A stretch of DNA of 64,000 nt from Helicobacter pylori (lineage in GTDB: Bacteria; Campylobacterota; Campylobacteria; Campylobacterales; Helicobacteraceae), in assembly GCF_016748675.1 (NCBI RefSeq), contig NZ_CP051534.1, forward strand, positions 1,240,001 to 1,304,000, given 5' to 3'. A program made the translations under genes and the position numbers. How positions within the stretch are numbered: position 1 is the stretch's first letter; each line of letters begins with the position of its first letter. The notes beneath the pieces were generated by a model. It did not search any database, had not been told where the DNA came from, and saw only the letters and a program-made list of their open reading frames with translations. Shown here in pieces: positions 43,546 through 51,546 of the stretch.

Positions 43546-44283
43546 TTAAGAACGCTTGATCCCCGAAAATAGTAACACTTCATAGCTCAATTTTTCAAAC
43601 GCCATGTTTTGAAAAAAATGTTTTTTTTGCTTGAAACTCAGCGTTGAACCCCCCAAAAGACCGCATTTTTTAAGGTAATTCAAGCAGTCTTGTTTGCGGT
43701 TGAAATAAAGAGCGAAGCGCTTGTTTTCTAATTCTATTTGAAAATTTTTAAAAGCGTTTTTGATTAAGGATTTGAGCGTTTTGAGATCCCTTAAAGGCGA
43801 AGGCGTGCCTAAAAATTCATGCACTTCATGCAAACTAAAATCCGTATGGATAGCTAAAGCAACCTCTTGACTAGAAAGAGCGATTTTTTCTAAAACGCTT
43901 TTTAAATCCCTTGCCCATTGCAAAGATGAAGAGGACACAACCAAATCGTAATCGCAAAAAACATGTTCTTCAAAATCCGCATGCTCTAAAGAGATTTTTT
44001 GAATGTTAATAGATTGCGTGGGGTGTAATTTGAGCATGTTCATGGAATTATCTAAAGCGATAAAGTCTTCAATCACAATATTTTGCCGCTCTAAAGCGTT
44101 AAAAACAGCCCCACTCCCTGATCCTAAATCCAAAACTTTAGCGTAATGTTTTTGTTTTAAAAATTGGACAAGATAAATAGCGATTTGCTGCTGGATATGG
44201 GCAAAGAGGTGGTAAGTTTTGGCATGCTTATTGAATGCATGCTGATTAAATGCATGCTGATTAAATGAATGAAAAGAGTCCAA
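43546..44283 (-). CDS. bioC: BioC-like SAM methyltransferase with N-terminal repeat
   Basis: 245 residues. SAM-binding motif KVLDLGSGSGAVFNAL near residue 50, then LVVSSSSLQWARDLKSVL, the BioC-type post-motif region. BioC methylates malonyl-ACP to start pimelate synthesis for biotin. The first residues repeat as HAFNQ-HAFNQ-HAFNK because of a 15-bp DNA repeat at 44222-44266. The start in the repeat may therefore vary between strains. Lies alone between trpS and secG. Confidence 0.82.
   Translation of the reverse strand: MDSFHSFNQHAFNQHAFNKHAKTYHLFAHIQQQIAIYLVQFLKQKHYAKVLDLGSGSGAVFNALERQNIVIEDFIALDNSMNMLKLHPTQSINIQKISLEHADFEEHVFCDYDLVVSSSSLQWARDLKSVLEKIALSSQEVALAIHTDFSLHEVHEFLGTPSPLRDLKTLKSLIKNAFKNFQIELENKRFALYFNRKQDCLNYLKKCGLLGGSTLSFKQKKHFFQNMAFEKLSYEVLLFSGIKRS
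44222..44266. repeat. 15-bp in-frame repeat in bioC
   Basis: Two exact copies of GCATGCTGATTAAAT (44237-44251, 44252-44266) and one degenerate copy (44222-44236). The unit encodes five residues, so copy-number change keeps the frame. Confidence 0.9.
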
Positions 44284-44352
44284 ACCACCGCCTTTAACGC
44301 ACCACGCTTGAAATTAAAACTAAATTTTAGTGTATTCTTAGCAAATTTTAGA

Positions 44353-44358
44353 TAAGAT
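44353..44358 (+). promoter_or_regulatory. -10 box of secG
   Basis: TTTAGATAAGATC contains TAAGAT, 48 bp upstream of the secG ATG at 44406; predicted start near 44365. Confidence 0.45.
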
Positions 44359-44405
44359 CAAGCGTAATTTTTTCTAAATTTTAGGCATTTAAGGAATCAG
44401 TGTTT

Positions 44406-45014
44406 ATGACAAGCGCTCTGTTAGGCTTACAAATTGTTTTAGCGGTATTGATTGTGGTGGTGGTTTTGTTGCAAAAAAGTTCTAGCATCGGCTTAGGGGC
44501 TTATAGCGGGAGCAACGATTCTTTATTTGGCGCTAAAGGGCCCGCAAGCTTTATGGCGAAATTGACCATGTTTTTAGGCTTATTGTTTGTCATCAACACC
44601 ATCGCTTTGGGTTATTTTTACAACAAAGAATACGGCAAGAGCGTTTTAGATGAAACTAAAACTAAGCTTTCGCCCTTAGTCCCTGCCACCGGCACGCTTA
44701 ACCCTACGCTTAACCCTACGCTTAACCCTACGCTTAATCCCACACTCAACCCAACGCTCAACCCTTTAGAGCAAGCCCCCACTAACCCTTTAATGCCTAC
44801 ACAAACGCCTAAAGAGCCATTAAACGCGCCTTCTGTTGAAAGCCCCAAACAGAATGAAAAAAATGAAAAAAATGATGCCAAAGAAAATGGTATAAAGGGT
44901 GTTGAAAAAACCAAAGAGAACGCCAAAACGCCCCCAACCACCACCCACCAAAAGCCTAAAACGCATGCAACACAAACCAACGCCCATACCAACCAAAAAA
45001 AGGATGAAAAATAA
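44406..45014 (+). CDS. secG: Protein-export membrane protein SecG with repetitive C-terminus
   Basis: 202 residues from ATG 44406 (a GTG at 44400 is also possible). Two membrane helices ([17 protein letters not shown] and [22 protein letters not shown], in part) around [20 protein letters not shown], the SecG signature. The cytoplasmic or periplasmic tail is unusually long, with five NPTL repeats and a Lys/Asn/Glu/Thr-rich end. SecG assists SecYE in export. Its TAA overlaps the frr ATG by one base. Confidence 0.95.
   Translation: MTSALLGLQIVLAVLIVVVVLLQKSSSIGLGAYSGSNDSLFGAKGPASFMAKLTMFLGLLFVINTIALGYFYNKEYGKSVLDETKTKLSPLVPATGTLNPTLNPTLNPTLNPTLNPTLNPLEQAPTNPLMPTQTPKEPLNAPSVESPKQNEKNEKNDAKENGIKGVEKTKENAKTPPTTTHQKPKTHATQTNAHTNQKKDEK
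44694..44767. repeat. 12-bp repeat encoding NPTL in secG
   Basis: Six near-exact copies of a 12-bp unit (type ACGCTTAACCCT) giving TLNP repeats; two copies carry silent changes. Confidence 0.9.
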
Positions 45015-45571
45015 TGCTACAAGCCATTTATAACGAAACCAAAGATTTGATGCAAAAAAGCGTTCAAGCTTTAAACAGGGATTTTTCCACTCTAAGGAGC
45101 GCGAAAGTTTCAGTCAATATTTTAGATCACATTAAAGTGGATTATTACGGCACGCCCACCCCTTTAAATCAAGTCGGCTCCGTGATGAGTTTGGATGCGA
45201 CCACCCTTCAAATCAGCCCGTGGGAAAAAAACCTGCTCAAAGAAATTGAAAGAGCCATTCAAGAAGCCAATATTGGCGTCAATCCCAATAACGACGGCGA
45301 AACGATCAAGCTTTTTTTCCCGCCCATGACAAGTGAGCAAAGGAAACTCATCGCAAAAGACGCCAAAGCAATGGGCGAAAAGGCTAAAGTGGCTGTAAGG
45401 AATATCCGCCAAGACGCCAACAACCAGGTGAAAAAATTAGAAAAAGACAAGGAAATCAGCGAAGATGAAAGCAAAAAAGCCCAAGAGCAGATCCAAAAAA
45501 TCACCGATGAAGCCATTAAAAAAATTGATGAAAGCGTGAAAAACAAAGAAGACGCGATCTTAAAGGTCTAA
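45014..45571 (+). CDS. frr: Ribosome recycling factor
   Basis: 185 residues, standard RRF length, with [20 protein letters not shown] and [20 protein letters not shown], then a long helical arm. It releases ribosomes from mRNA after termination with EF-G. ATG overlaps the secG stop (TAATG). pyrE starts 3 nt after it. Confidence 0.98.
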   Translation: MLQAIYNETKDLMQKSVQALNRDFSTLRSAKVSVNILDHIKVDYYGTPTPLNQVGSVMSLDATTLQISPWEKNLLKEIERAIQEANIGVNPNNDGETIKLFFPPMTSEQRKLIAKDAKAMGEKAKVAVRNIRQDANNQVKKLEKDKEISEDESKKAQEQIQKITDEAIKKIDESVKNKEDAILKV

Positions 45572-45574
45572 ACC

Positions 45575-46180
45575 ATGGATATTAAGGCATGTTATCAAAA
45601 CGCTCAAGCGCTATTAGAGGGGCATTTCTTGCTCAGCAGCGGGTTCCATTCCAATTATTATTTGCAATCCGCTAAAGTCTTAGAAGATCCCAAACTGGCC
45701 GAACAATTAGCGCTAGAATTAGCCAAACAAATCCAAGAAGCTCATTTGAATATTGAATGCGTGTGCTCGCCGGCTATTGGGGGGATCTTGGCTGGGTATG
45801 AGCTTGCAAGGGCTTTGGGCGTGCGTTTTATATTCACTGAAAGGGTGGATAATACCATGACATTAAGGCGTGGTTTTGAAGTCAAAAAAAATGAAAGAAT
45901 TTTAGTGTGCGAAGACATCATCACCACAGGAAAATCTGCCATGGAATGCGCTAAAGTTTTAGAAGAAAAGGGCGCTCACATCGTGGCTTTTGGCGCTTTA
46001 GCCAATCGGGGCATTTGCAAGCGCGCTCATTCTCATTTAAAAGCCCAAGAGGGTGCGTGTTTGCCTAGCCATTTGCCCCTTTTTGCTTTAGAAGATTTTG
46101 TTTTTGACATGCACAAGCCTAGTTCTTGCCCTTTATGCGCTACTAGCGTTGCTATCAAGCCAGGAAGTCGTGGCAACTAA
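45575..46180 (+). CDS. pyrE: Orotate phosphoribosyltransferase
   Basis: 201 residues with the type I PRPP motif [19 protein letters not shown], upstream [20 protein letters not shown] and [20 protein letters not shown]. It makes orotidine 5'-phosphate in pyrimidine synthesis. Its last codons overlap the start of the next gene. Operon with secG and frr. Confidence 0.97.
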   Translation: MDIKACYQNAQALLEGHFLLSSGFHSNYYLQSAKVLEDPKLAEQLALELAKQIQEAHLNIECVCSPAIGGILAGYELARALGVRFIFTERVDNTMTLRRGFEVKKNERILVCEDIITTGKSAMECAKVLEEKGAHIVAFGALANRGICKRAHSHLKAQEGACLPSHLPLFALEDFVFDMHKPSSCPLCATSVAIKPGSRGN

Positions 46181-46634
46181 AAAAACCAAAAAAAATAAAA
46201 CCCCAGAAAAAAAACATGCTTTAGAAAGCCCTTTAAAAGGGTTGAATCTCTCTTTACGCTTAAAGGCCTTCATCACCGATATTTTTATGATTTATACCCC
46301 CATGCTTTATATAATGACTTATGTGATTTTAGGGAGTGCGAAGGATTTTAGGGAAAACCAGAGTGCGATTTTTTTATGCTTGCTTTTTTACGCCCTAACG
46401 CACAGCTTTTTTATCGCTTTTAAATCCCAAAGCCCTGGCATGCGTTACGCTCAGTTTAAATTAGTCAAAAATAATGGCAAAAAGGTGGGCTTTTTTTTAG
46501 CGTTGTGGCGCTTTATTTTGTGGGTGTTGAGCATGGGGTTACTCATAGGGTTTGTTACGCCTTTTGTTTTTAAGTTTTTTTTGCATGACAAATTCAGCGG
46601 CACTCATATTGAAACCATCAAGGAGGAAACATGA
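46170..46634 (+). CDS. RDD-family membrane protein (second copy type)
   Basis: 154 residues from the GTG at 46170 (CAGGAAGTC upstream), which overlaps the pyrE stop; a longer in-frame form from 46098 would lie mostly inside pyrE. Lys-rich N-terminus, then the RDD signature [13 protein letters not shown], three or four membrane helices and a basic loop [16 protein letters not shown]. Function unknown. The TGA overlaps the sirtuin ATG (ATGA). Confidence 0.8.
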   Translation: MATKKTKKNKTPEKKHALESPLKGLNLSLRLKAFITDIFMIYTPMLYIMTYVILGSAKDFRENQSAIFLCLLFYALTHSFFIAFKSQSPGMRYAQFKLVKNNGKKVGFFLALWRFILWVLSMGLLIGFVTPFVFKFFLHDKFSGTHIETIKEET

Positions 46635-47320
46635 AAAATTTAGTGATCCTAAGCGGGGCTGGCATTTCAGCAGAAAGCGGGATTAAAACCTTTAGGGACG
46701 CTGATGGCTTGTGGGAAGGGCATGACATCATGGAAGTCGCCTCGCCTTATGGCTGGAAAAAGAACCCGCAAAAAGTGTTGGATTTTTATAACCAAAGGCG
46801 CCGACAGCTTTTTGAAGTTTATCCTAACAAAGCCCATAAGGCTTTAGCGGAATTGGAAAAACACTATCAAGTCAATATCATCACCCAAAATGTAGATGAT
46901 TTGCATGAAAGAGCGGGTTCTTCTCGCATTTTGCACTTGCATGGGGAATTATTGAGCGTTCGCAGCGAAAAAGATCCTAATTTAGTTTATAGGTGGGAAA
47001 AGGACTTGAATTTAGGCGACTTGGCCAAGGACAAATCGCAATTACGCCCCAATATTGTGTGGTTTGGCGAAGCGGTGCCTTTGCTTAAAGAAGCGATTTC
47101 TTTAGTCAAACAAGCACATCTTTTAATCATCATTGGCACTTCTTTGCAAGTCTATCCGGCCGCTAGCCTCTACACGCATGCACATAAAGACGCCCTCATT
47201 TATTACATTGACCCTAAGGCTAAAAACGCCCATTTACCCCAGAATGTCCAATGCATTAATGAAAGCGCGGTGCATGCCATGCAAGATTTAATGCCCAAAC
47301 TCATAGAAATGGCCTCTTAA
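46631..47320 (+). CDS. cobB: Sir2-family protein lysine deacylase (sirtuin) without zinc cysteines
   Basis: 229 residues with GAGISAESGIKTFRDADGLWE, TQNVDDLHERAGS, catalytic His in LHLHGELL, RPNIVWFGEAVP and IIGTSLQVYPA. It would deacylate lysines using NAD. The region between HGE and RPN, which usually holds four zinc-binding cysteines, has none here. The Tyr/Arg pair that marks desuccinylating class III sirtuins (in the YxxR position) is present in DFYNQRRRQ. ATG overlaps the RDD gene stop. Confidence 0.9.
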   Translation: MKNLVILSGAGISAESGIKTFRDADGLWEGHDIMEVASPYGWKKNPQKVLDFYNQRRRQLFEVYPNKAHKALAELEKHYQVNIITQNVDDLHERAGSSRILHLHGELLSVRSEKDPNLVYRWEKDLNLGDLAKDKSQLRPNIVWFGEAVPLLKEAISLVKQAHLLIIIGTSLQVYPAASLYTHAHKDALIYYIDPKAKNAHLPQNVQCINESAVHAMQDLMPKLIEMAS

Positions 47321-47421
47321 GAAATGTTAAAATAATTTTTATTTTTTCAGCTAACGATTAGCAAAAACATGGTTTAATTGGCTTCATCATTTGCTAGTAA
47401 TTAAAGGAGTTTGAGAGTCTG

Positions 47422-47823
47422 ATGCAACAAGCCACAGAAGCATTGAATCACCCCTATTTTGGCGTTTTTGTTTTGCTAGTATTCACCTTTTGGGTGTTTA
47501 ACTTAACCTTAAGGATTCAAAGGTTTTTAAGCCGTAAAATGGCTCAAAAAAAGGGCGAAAAGCTCAAGCTCGCTCCCTATGAATGCGGGCCTGTGGCTCT
47601 CAAACAGCCTAATAGAGTGTCGCACCATTTCTATATCATGGCCATGCTTTTTATCTTATTTGATGTAGAAATCGTTTTCATGTTCCCTTGGGCGATTGAT
47701 TTTAAAAAATTAGGCTTGTTTGGGCTCATTGAAATGCTAGGCTTTGTCTTCTTTTTAACCATTGGTTTTATTTACGCTTTAAAGCGAAACGCTTTGAGCT
47801 GGCAGAAATTAGAGGTGAAATAA
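47422..47823 (+). CDS. nuoA: NADH-quinone oxidoreductase-type subunit A
   Basis: 133 residues, three helices, with the NuoA signature [27 protein letters not shown] (in part) and [16 protein letters not shown]. Part of the membrane arm at the junction with the peripheral arm. ATG follows AAAGGAGTTTGAGAGTCTG. It is the first of 14 tightly packed genes (nuoA-nuoN); a TAAAAT box in the 100-bp leader could be its -10. The stop overlaps nuoB. Confidence 0.97.
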   Translation: MQQATEALNHPYFGVFVLLVFTFWVFNLTLRIQRFLSRKMAQKKGEKLKLAPYECGPVALKQPNRVSHHFYIMAMLFILFDVEIVFMFPWAIDFKKLGLFGLIEMLGFVFFLTIGFIYALKRNALSWQKLEVK

Positions 47824-48302
47824 TGCAACAAGCACCGGTTGTTCTAAGCACTTTGGATAAATTATTGAATTGGGGGCGTTCTAATTCGCTCTGGCCCTTA
47901 ACTTATGGCTTGGCGTGTTGCGCGATTGAGATGATGGCGACAGGGGGTTCAAGGTTTGATTTTGACAGATTTGGCACGATTTTTAGAGCGAGCCCTAGGC
48001 AATCTGATGTGATGATCATCGCTGGCACGCTCACTAAAAAGCATGCCGAATTCATGCGTAGGCTCTATGATCAAATGCCTGAACCTAAATGGGTGATTTC
48101 TATGGGGAGTTGCGCTAACACGGGCGGGATGTTCAACACTTATGCGACCGTTCAAGGAGCAGACAGGATCGTTCCTGTGGATATTTACTTGCCCGGTTGC
48201 GCGCCACGCCCAGAGACTTTACAATACGCTCTTATGGTTTTGCAAGATAAAATCAGACGCTCTAAAGCGATCAAACAAGACGCTCCCAAAAGGTTAGTGT
48301 GA
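47823..48302 (+). CDS. nuoB: Complex I subunit B (cluster N2)
   Basis: 159 residues with the N2-cluster cysteines [18 protein letters not shown] and PGCAPRPE. N2 passes electrons to quinone. ATG overlaps the nuoA stop by one base and its stop overlaps nuoC. Confidence 0.98.
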   Translation: MQQAPVVLSTLDKLLNWGRSNSLWPLTYGLACCAIEMMATGGSRFDFDRFGTIFRASPRQSDVMIIAGTLTKKHAEFMRRLYDQMPEPKWVISMGSCANTGGMFNTYATVQGADRIVPVDIYLPGCAPRPETLQYALMVLQDKIRRSKAIKQDAPKRLV

Positions 48303-49099
48303 TGGTAAGAAAACAATCCCCCTATGAAGATGTGCAAAAACAATCGCGCCAGCATGACCCCTATAAAATCATAGAACCCACCCCTAAAAAATATTTAGAG
48401 GGCAGCGCTTATGAGGTCATTTACAACCACCTTTCTTACAAACATGAGATTTTAGACAAATATATAGAAACGAACACGGCTGTGTTTTGGATCAAAAAAG
48501 ACGATATTTTTTCTGTTGCTACGATTTTAAGGCATTTGGGCTATGAGTGTTTGAGCGAAATGAGCGCGATAGATTTGTGCGCTAAAAAAGGGCATTTTGA
48601 ATTGTTTTATCAATTTGTGGGTTTTAGCGATAGCTGTAAGAACCGCCGTAGGGTGCGCGTGAAATGCGTTTTGTTGCCTAATGAGAGCGTGGATTCTTTG
48701 AGTTTTTTATACCGATCGGCTAATTGGAGCGAAAGGGAAGCGTATGACATGCTTGGTATTGTGTTTGACAAACACCCCTATTTGAAGCGCCTTATCATGC
48801 CGCATGATTGGGTAGGCCACCCTTTATTGCGTTCTTACCCGCTCAAAGGCGATGAATTCGCCCAATGGTATGAAGTGGATAAAATTTTTGGCAAAGAATA
48901 TCGAGAAGTGGTGGGCAAAGAGCAGAGAGACAGCGCGAGGGTGGATGAAAAAGACACTTTCAATTTCGCCAAAATCGGCTATGAGCAGGGCAAGGGCGAA
49001 GAATTAAAAGAAGTAGAAGAAAAACATGCGTTTAAGAAAATCCCTTTTGTCAAAGATTTGCACAAAATCGCCCCCACTATCTTAAAAAAGAGGCTATAA
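48299..49099 (+). CDS. nuoC: Complex I subunit C
   Basis: 266 residues. The 30-kDa subunit core is present ([55 protein letters not shown]) and is flanked by an extra N-terminal region of about 70 residues and a charged C-terminal tail, longer than typical. ATG overlaps the nuoB stop; nuoD starts 2 nt after. Confidence 0.97.
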   Translation: MMVRKQSPYEDVQKQSRQHDPYKIIEPTPKKYLEGSAYEVIYNHLSYKHEILDKYIETNTAVFWIKKDDIFSVATILRHLGYECLSEMSAIDLCAKKGHFELFYQFVGFSDSCKNRRRVRVKCVLLPNESVDSLSFLYRSANWSEREAYDMLGIVFDKHPYLKRLIMPHDWVGHPLLRSYPLKGDEFAQWYEVDKIFGKEYREVVGKEQRDSARVDEKDTFNFAKIGYEQGKGEELKEVEEKHAFKKIPFVKDLHKIAPTILKKRL

Positions 49100-49100
49100 A

Positions 49101-50330
49101 ATGGCTCAAAATTTCACGAAACTCAACCCCCAGTTTGAAAACATCATTTTTGAACATGACGACAACCAAATGATTTTAAACTTTGGCCCTCAACACCCCA
49201 GTAGTCATGGGCAATTGCGCTTGATTTTGGAATTAGAGGGCGAAAAAATCATTAAGGCTACCCCTGAAATTGGCTACTTGCATAGAGGCTGTGAAAAGTT
49301 AGGCGAAAACATGACCTATAACGAATACATGCCCACTACTGACAGGTTGGATTACACTTCTTCTACCAGCAATAATTACGCTTACGCTTATGCGGTAGAG
49401 ACCTTACTCAACTTAGAAATCCCTCGCCGAGCGCAAGTGATCCGCACGATTTTACTAGAGCTTAACCGCATGATTTCACACATCTTTTTTATCAGCGTGC
49501 ATGCTTTAGATGTGGGGGCGATGAGCGTGTTTTTGTATGCGTTTAAAACGAGGGAATACGGGTTGGATTTGATGGAGGATTATTGCGGGGCTAGGCTCAC
49601 GCATAACGCTATAAGGATTGGGGGCGTGCCTTTAGATTTACCCCCTAATTGGCTAGAGGGCTTAAAAAAGTTTTTAGGCGAAATGAGAGAATGCAAAAAA
49701 CTCATTCAGGGCTTATTGGATAAGAATCGCATTTGGCGGATGCGTTTGGAAAATGTGGGCGTTGTAACGCCAAAAATGGCGCAAAGCTGGGGCATGAGCG
49801 GTATCATGCTAAGAGGGACTGGGATCGCTTATGATATTAGAAAAGAAGAGCCTTATGAGCTTTATAAAGAGCTTGATTTTGATGTGCCGGTGGGCAATTA
49901 TGGCGATAGCTATGATCGGTATTGTCTGTATATGCTAGAAATTGATGAAAGCATTCGCATCATTGAACAACTCATTCCCATGTATGCTAAAACCGATACG
50001 CCTATCATGGCTCAAAACCCGCATTATATTTCTGCCCCTAAAGAAGATATAATGACGCAAAATTATGCCTTGATGCAGCATTTTGTTTTAGTGGCTCAAG
50101 GCATGCGCCCGCCCATTGGGGAAGTGTATGCCCCCACAGAAAGCCCTAAAGGAGAATTAGGGTTTTTTATCCATTCAGAGGGTGAGCCTTACCCTCATAG
50201 ATTGAAAATCAGAGCCCCTAGCTTTTATCACATTGGGGCTTTAAGCGATATTTTAGTAGGGCAATATTTAGCGGATGCGGTAACCGTGATTGGCTCAACC
50301 AATGCGGTGTTTGGCGAGGTGGATAGATGA
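49101..50330 (+). CDS. nuoD: Complex I subunit D
   Basis: 409 residues with [22 protein letters not shown] near the start (in part) and the quinone-site region [18 protein letters not shown], ending with VFGEVDR, the conserved NuoD terminus. Binds quinone with NuoB. ATG 2 nt after nuoC; stop overlaps the next gene. Confidence 0.98.
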   Translation: MAQNFTKLNPQFENIIFEHDDNQMILNFGPQHPSSHGQLRLILELEGEKIIKATPEIGYLHRGCEKLGENMTYNEYMPTTDRLDYTSSTSNNYAYAYAVETLLNLEIPRRAQVIRTILLELNRMISHIFFISVHALDVGAMSVFLYAFKTREYGLDLMEDYCGARLTHNAIRIGGVPLDLPPNWLEGLKKFLGEMRECKKLIQGLLDKNRIWRMRLENVGVVTPKMAQSWGMSGIMLRGTGIAYDIRKEEPYELYKELDFDVPVGNYGDSYDRYCLYMLEIDESIRIIEQLIPMYAKTDTPIMAQNPHYISAPKEDIMTQNYALMQHFVLVAQGMRPPIGEVYAPTESPKGELGFFIHSEGEPYPHRLKIRAPSFYHIGALSDILVGQYLADAVTVIGSTNAVFGEVDR

Positions 50331-50557
50331 AACGCTTTGATTTACGCCCCTTAAAAGCGGGTATTTTTGAACGCTTAGAAGAATTGATTGAAAAAGAAAT
50401 GCAACCTAATGAAGTCGCTATTTTCATGTTTGAAGTGGGGGATTTTTCTAATATCCCTAAGAGTGCTGAATTTATCCAATCTAAAGGGCATGAGCTCCTC
50501 AATTCTTTGCGTTTCAATCAAGCGGATTGGACGATTGTCGTGAGAAAAAAGGCTTGA
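50327..50557 (+). CDS. Small protein replacing NuoE (HP1264-type)
   Basis: The 76-residue soluble protein occupies the nuoE position but has none of the NuoE thioredoxin-like [2Fe-2S] cysteines. Sequence: acidic helical first half ([19 protein letters not shown]) and [14 protein letters not shown] at the end. Known in epsilonproteobacteria as an unrelated subunit substituted for NuoE. ATG overlaps the nuoD stop; stop overlaps the following start. Confidence 0.85.
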   Translation: MKRFDLRPLKAGIFERLEELIEKEMQPNEVAIFMFEVGDFSNIPKSAEFIQSKGHELLNSLRFNQADWTIVVRKKA

Positions 50558-50559
50558 TT

Positions 50560-51546
50560 TTGAGCGGCTTTAACCCCTTAAATTCTCCCTTAATCGCAAG
50601 CTCTTCAATTAGCTTGAAAGAAGCCTATTGTTTAGAAAAATTATCTCTTCAAAAAGGGTTTAAAATCCATCACAAAATGACAAAAGATAGCTTAAACCTT
50701 TTAGAAAAAAGCGATTTGTGCGTTTTGTTTGGGGGTTTTTCAAACGCTTGTTTGAATGAAAATGAACGATTGATTTTAGGAATCATCAACCAATTAAAAC
50801 TCCCCTACGCCCTATTAAGACCCTTACAAGATACAAGAGACTTGCAAGAAAATTGCCTTTTTGCGTCGTATGAAATCCACACGGAAGCGGCGATTTTGGC
50901 CTTGATTTTAAGGGGTATTTTAGAACAAACTTCCCAGTTAAAAGGGCATGTTTTAGAAAAAATAGATGTGGGGTATTTAAGCTCTGAAGCGAACATGAGC
51001 GAAGAGGAATTACAAGATCTTATCGCGCTTATCATTAAAGCAAAAAAAAGGGCACTTGTTTTAAACAGAGAAATCACTAAGCATGCTCATAGCGCTTTTT
51101 TATACACCCTTTTAAGCGGGTTGCAAAACTACCTAGAAATTTTACACATCCCTTGCTATGATTCAAGCGCAACGACCGCTTTTTATGATTCTAAAGATCA
51201 AGAATGGTTGCTAGAAACAGCCCTAAAAGAGGGCATTTTGCCTTTTGAATCAGAGCTTCAATCAAAAGATTTAGAACTTTTAGAGCGAATGGGTGAGGCT
51301 AACGGCTCGTTTGTCTATGTTTCTTACAAGAGCCTTGAAACCCCCAAATTATCTTTTTCCAAACAATTTAAGATCGCTAACAAGATTAAGCATTCTAAGG
51401 CAAAGTTTCAAATCTCAAATAAAACGCTAGAATGCGAGTTAGAAGAAAGCCCCCATTTGAAGGGCTTGATTGCGATTTTAGAAGGGGCGTTTTTTGACGC
51501 TTACCCTTATATCCCTATTTTATCCCACTCTCAAGGAATTTCATGA
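50560..51546 (+). CDS. Protein replacing NuoF (HP1265-type)
   Basis: About 328 residues at the nuoF position without NuoF's FMN, NADH or Fe-S motifs. Start is uncertain: I chose TTG at 50560, 7 nt after AAAAGG; an upstream TTG at 50554 overlaps the previous stop. The middle looks like a molybdopterin-oxidoreductase-like or NuoG-C-like fold (ICVLFGGFSNACLNENERLI-type stretch, shown approximately; ENCLFASYEIHTEAAILALIL). Function in this complex is inferred, not seen. Confidence 0.8.
   Translation: MSGFNPLNSPLIASSSISLKEAYCLEKLSLQKGFKIHHKMTKDSLNLLEKSDLCVLFGGFSNACLNENERLILGIINQLKLPYALLRPLQDTRDLQENCLFASYEIHTEAAILALILRGILEQTSQLKGHVLEKIDVGYLSSEANMSEEELQDLIALIIKAKKRALVLNREITKHAHSAFLYTLLSGLQNYLEILHIPCYDSSATTAFYDSKDQEWLLETALKEGILPFESELQSKDLELLERMGEANGSFVYVSYKSLETPKLSFSKQFKIANKIKHSKAKFQISNKTLECELEESPHLKGLIAILEGAFFDAYPYIPILSHSQGIS

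Noticed and set aside
46098..46169. Longer start for the second RDD protein
   Set aside because: This segment is the end of pyrE in another frame; the GTG at 46170 with AGGA upstream fits better and the RDD homology starts after it.
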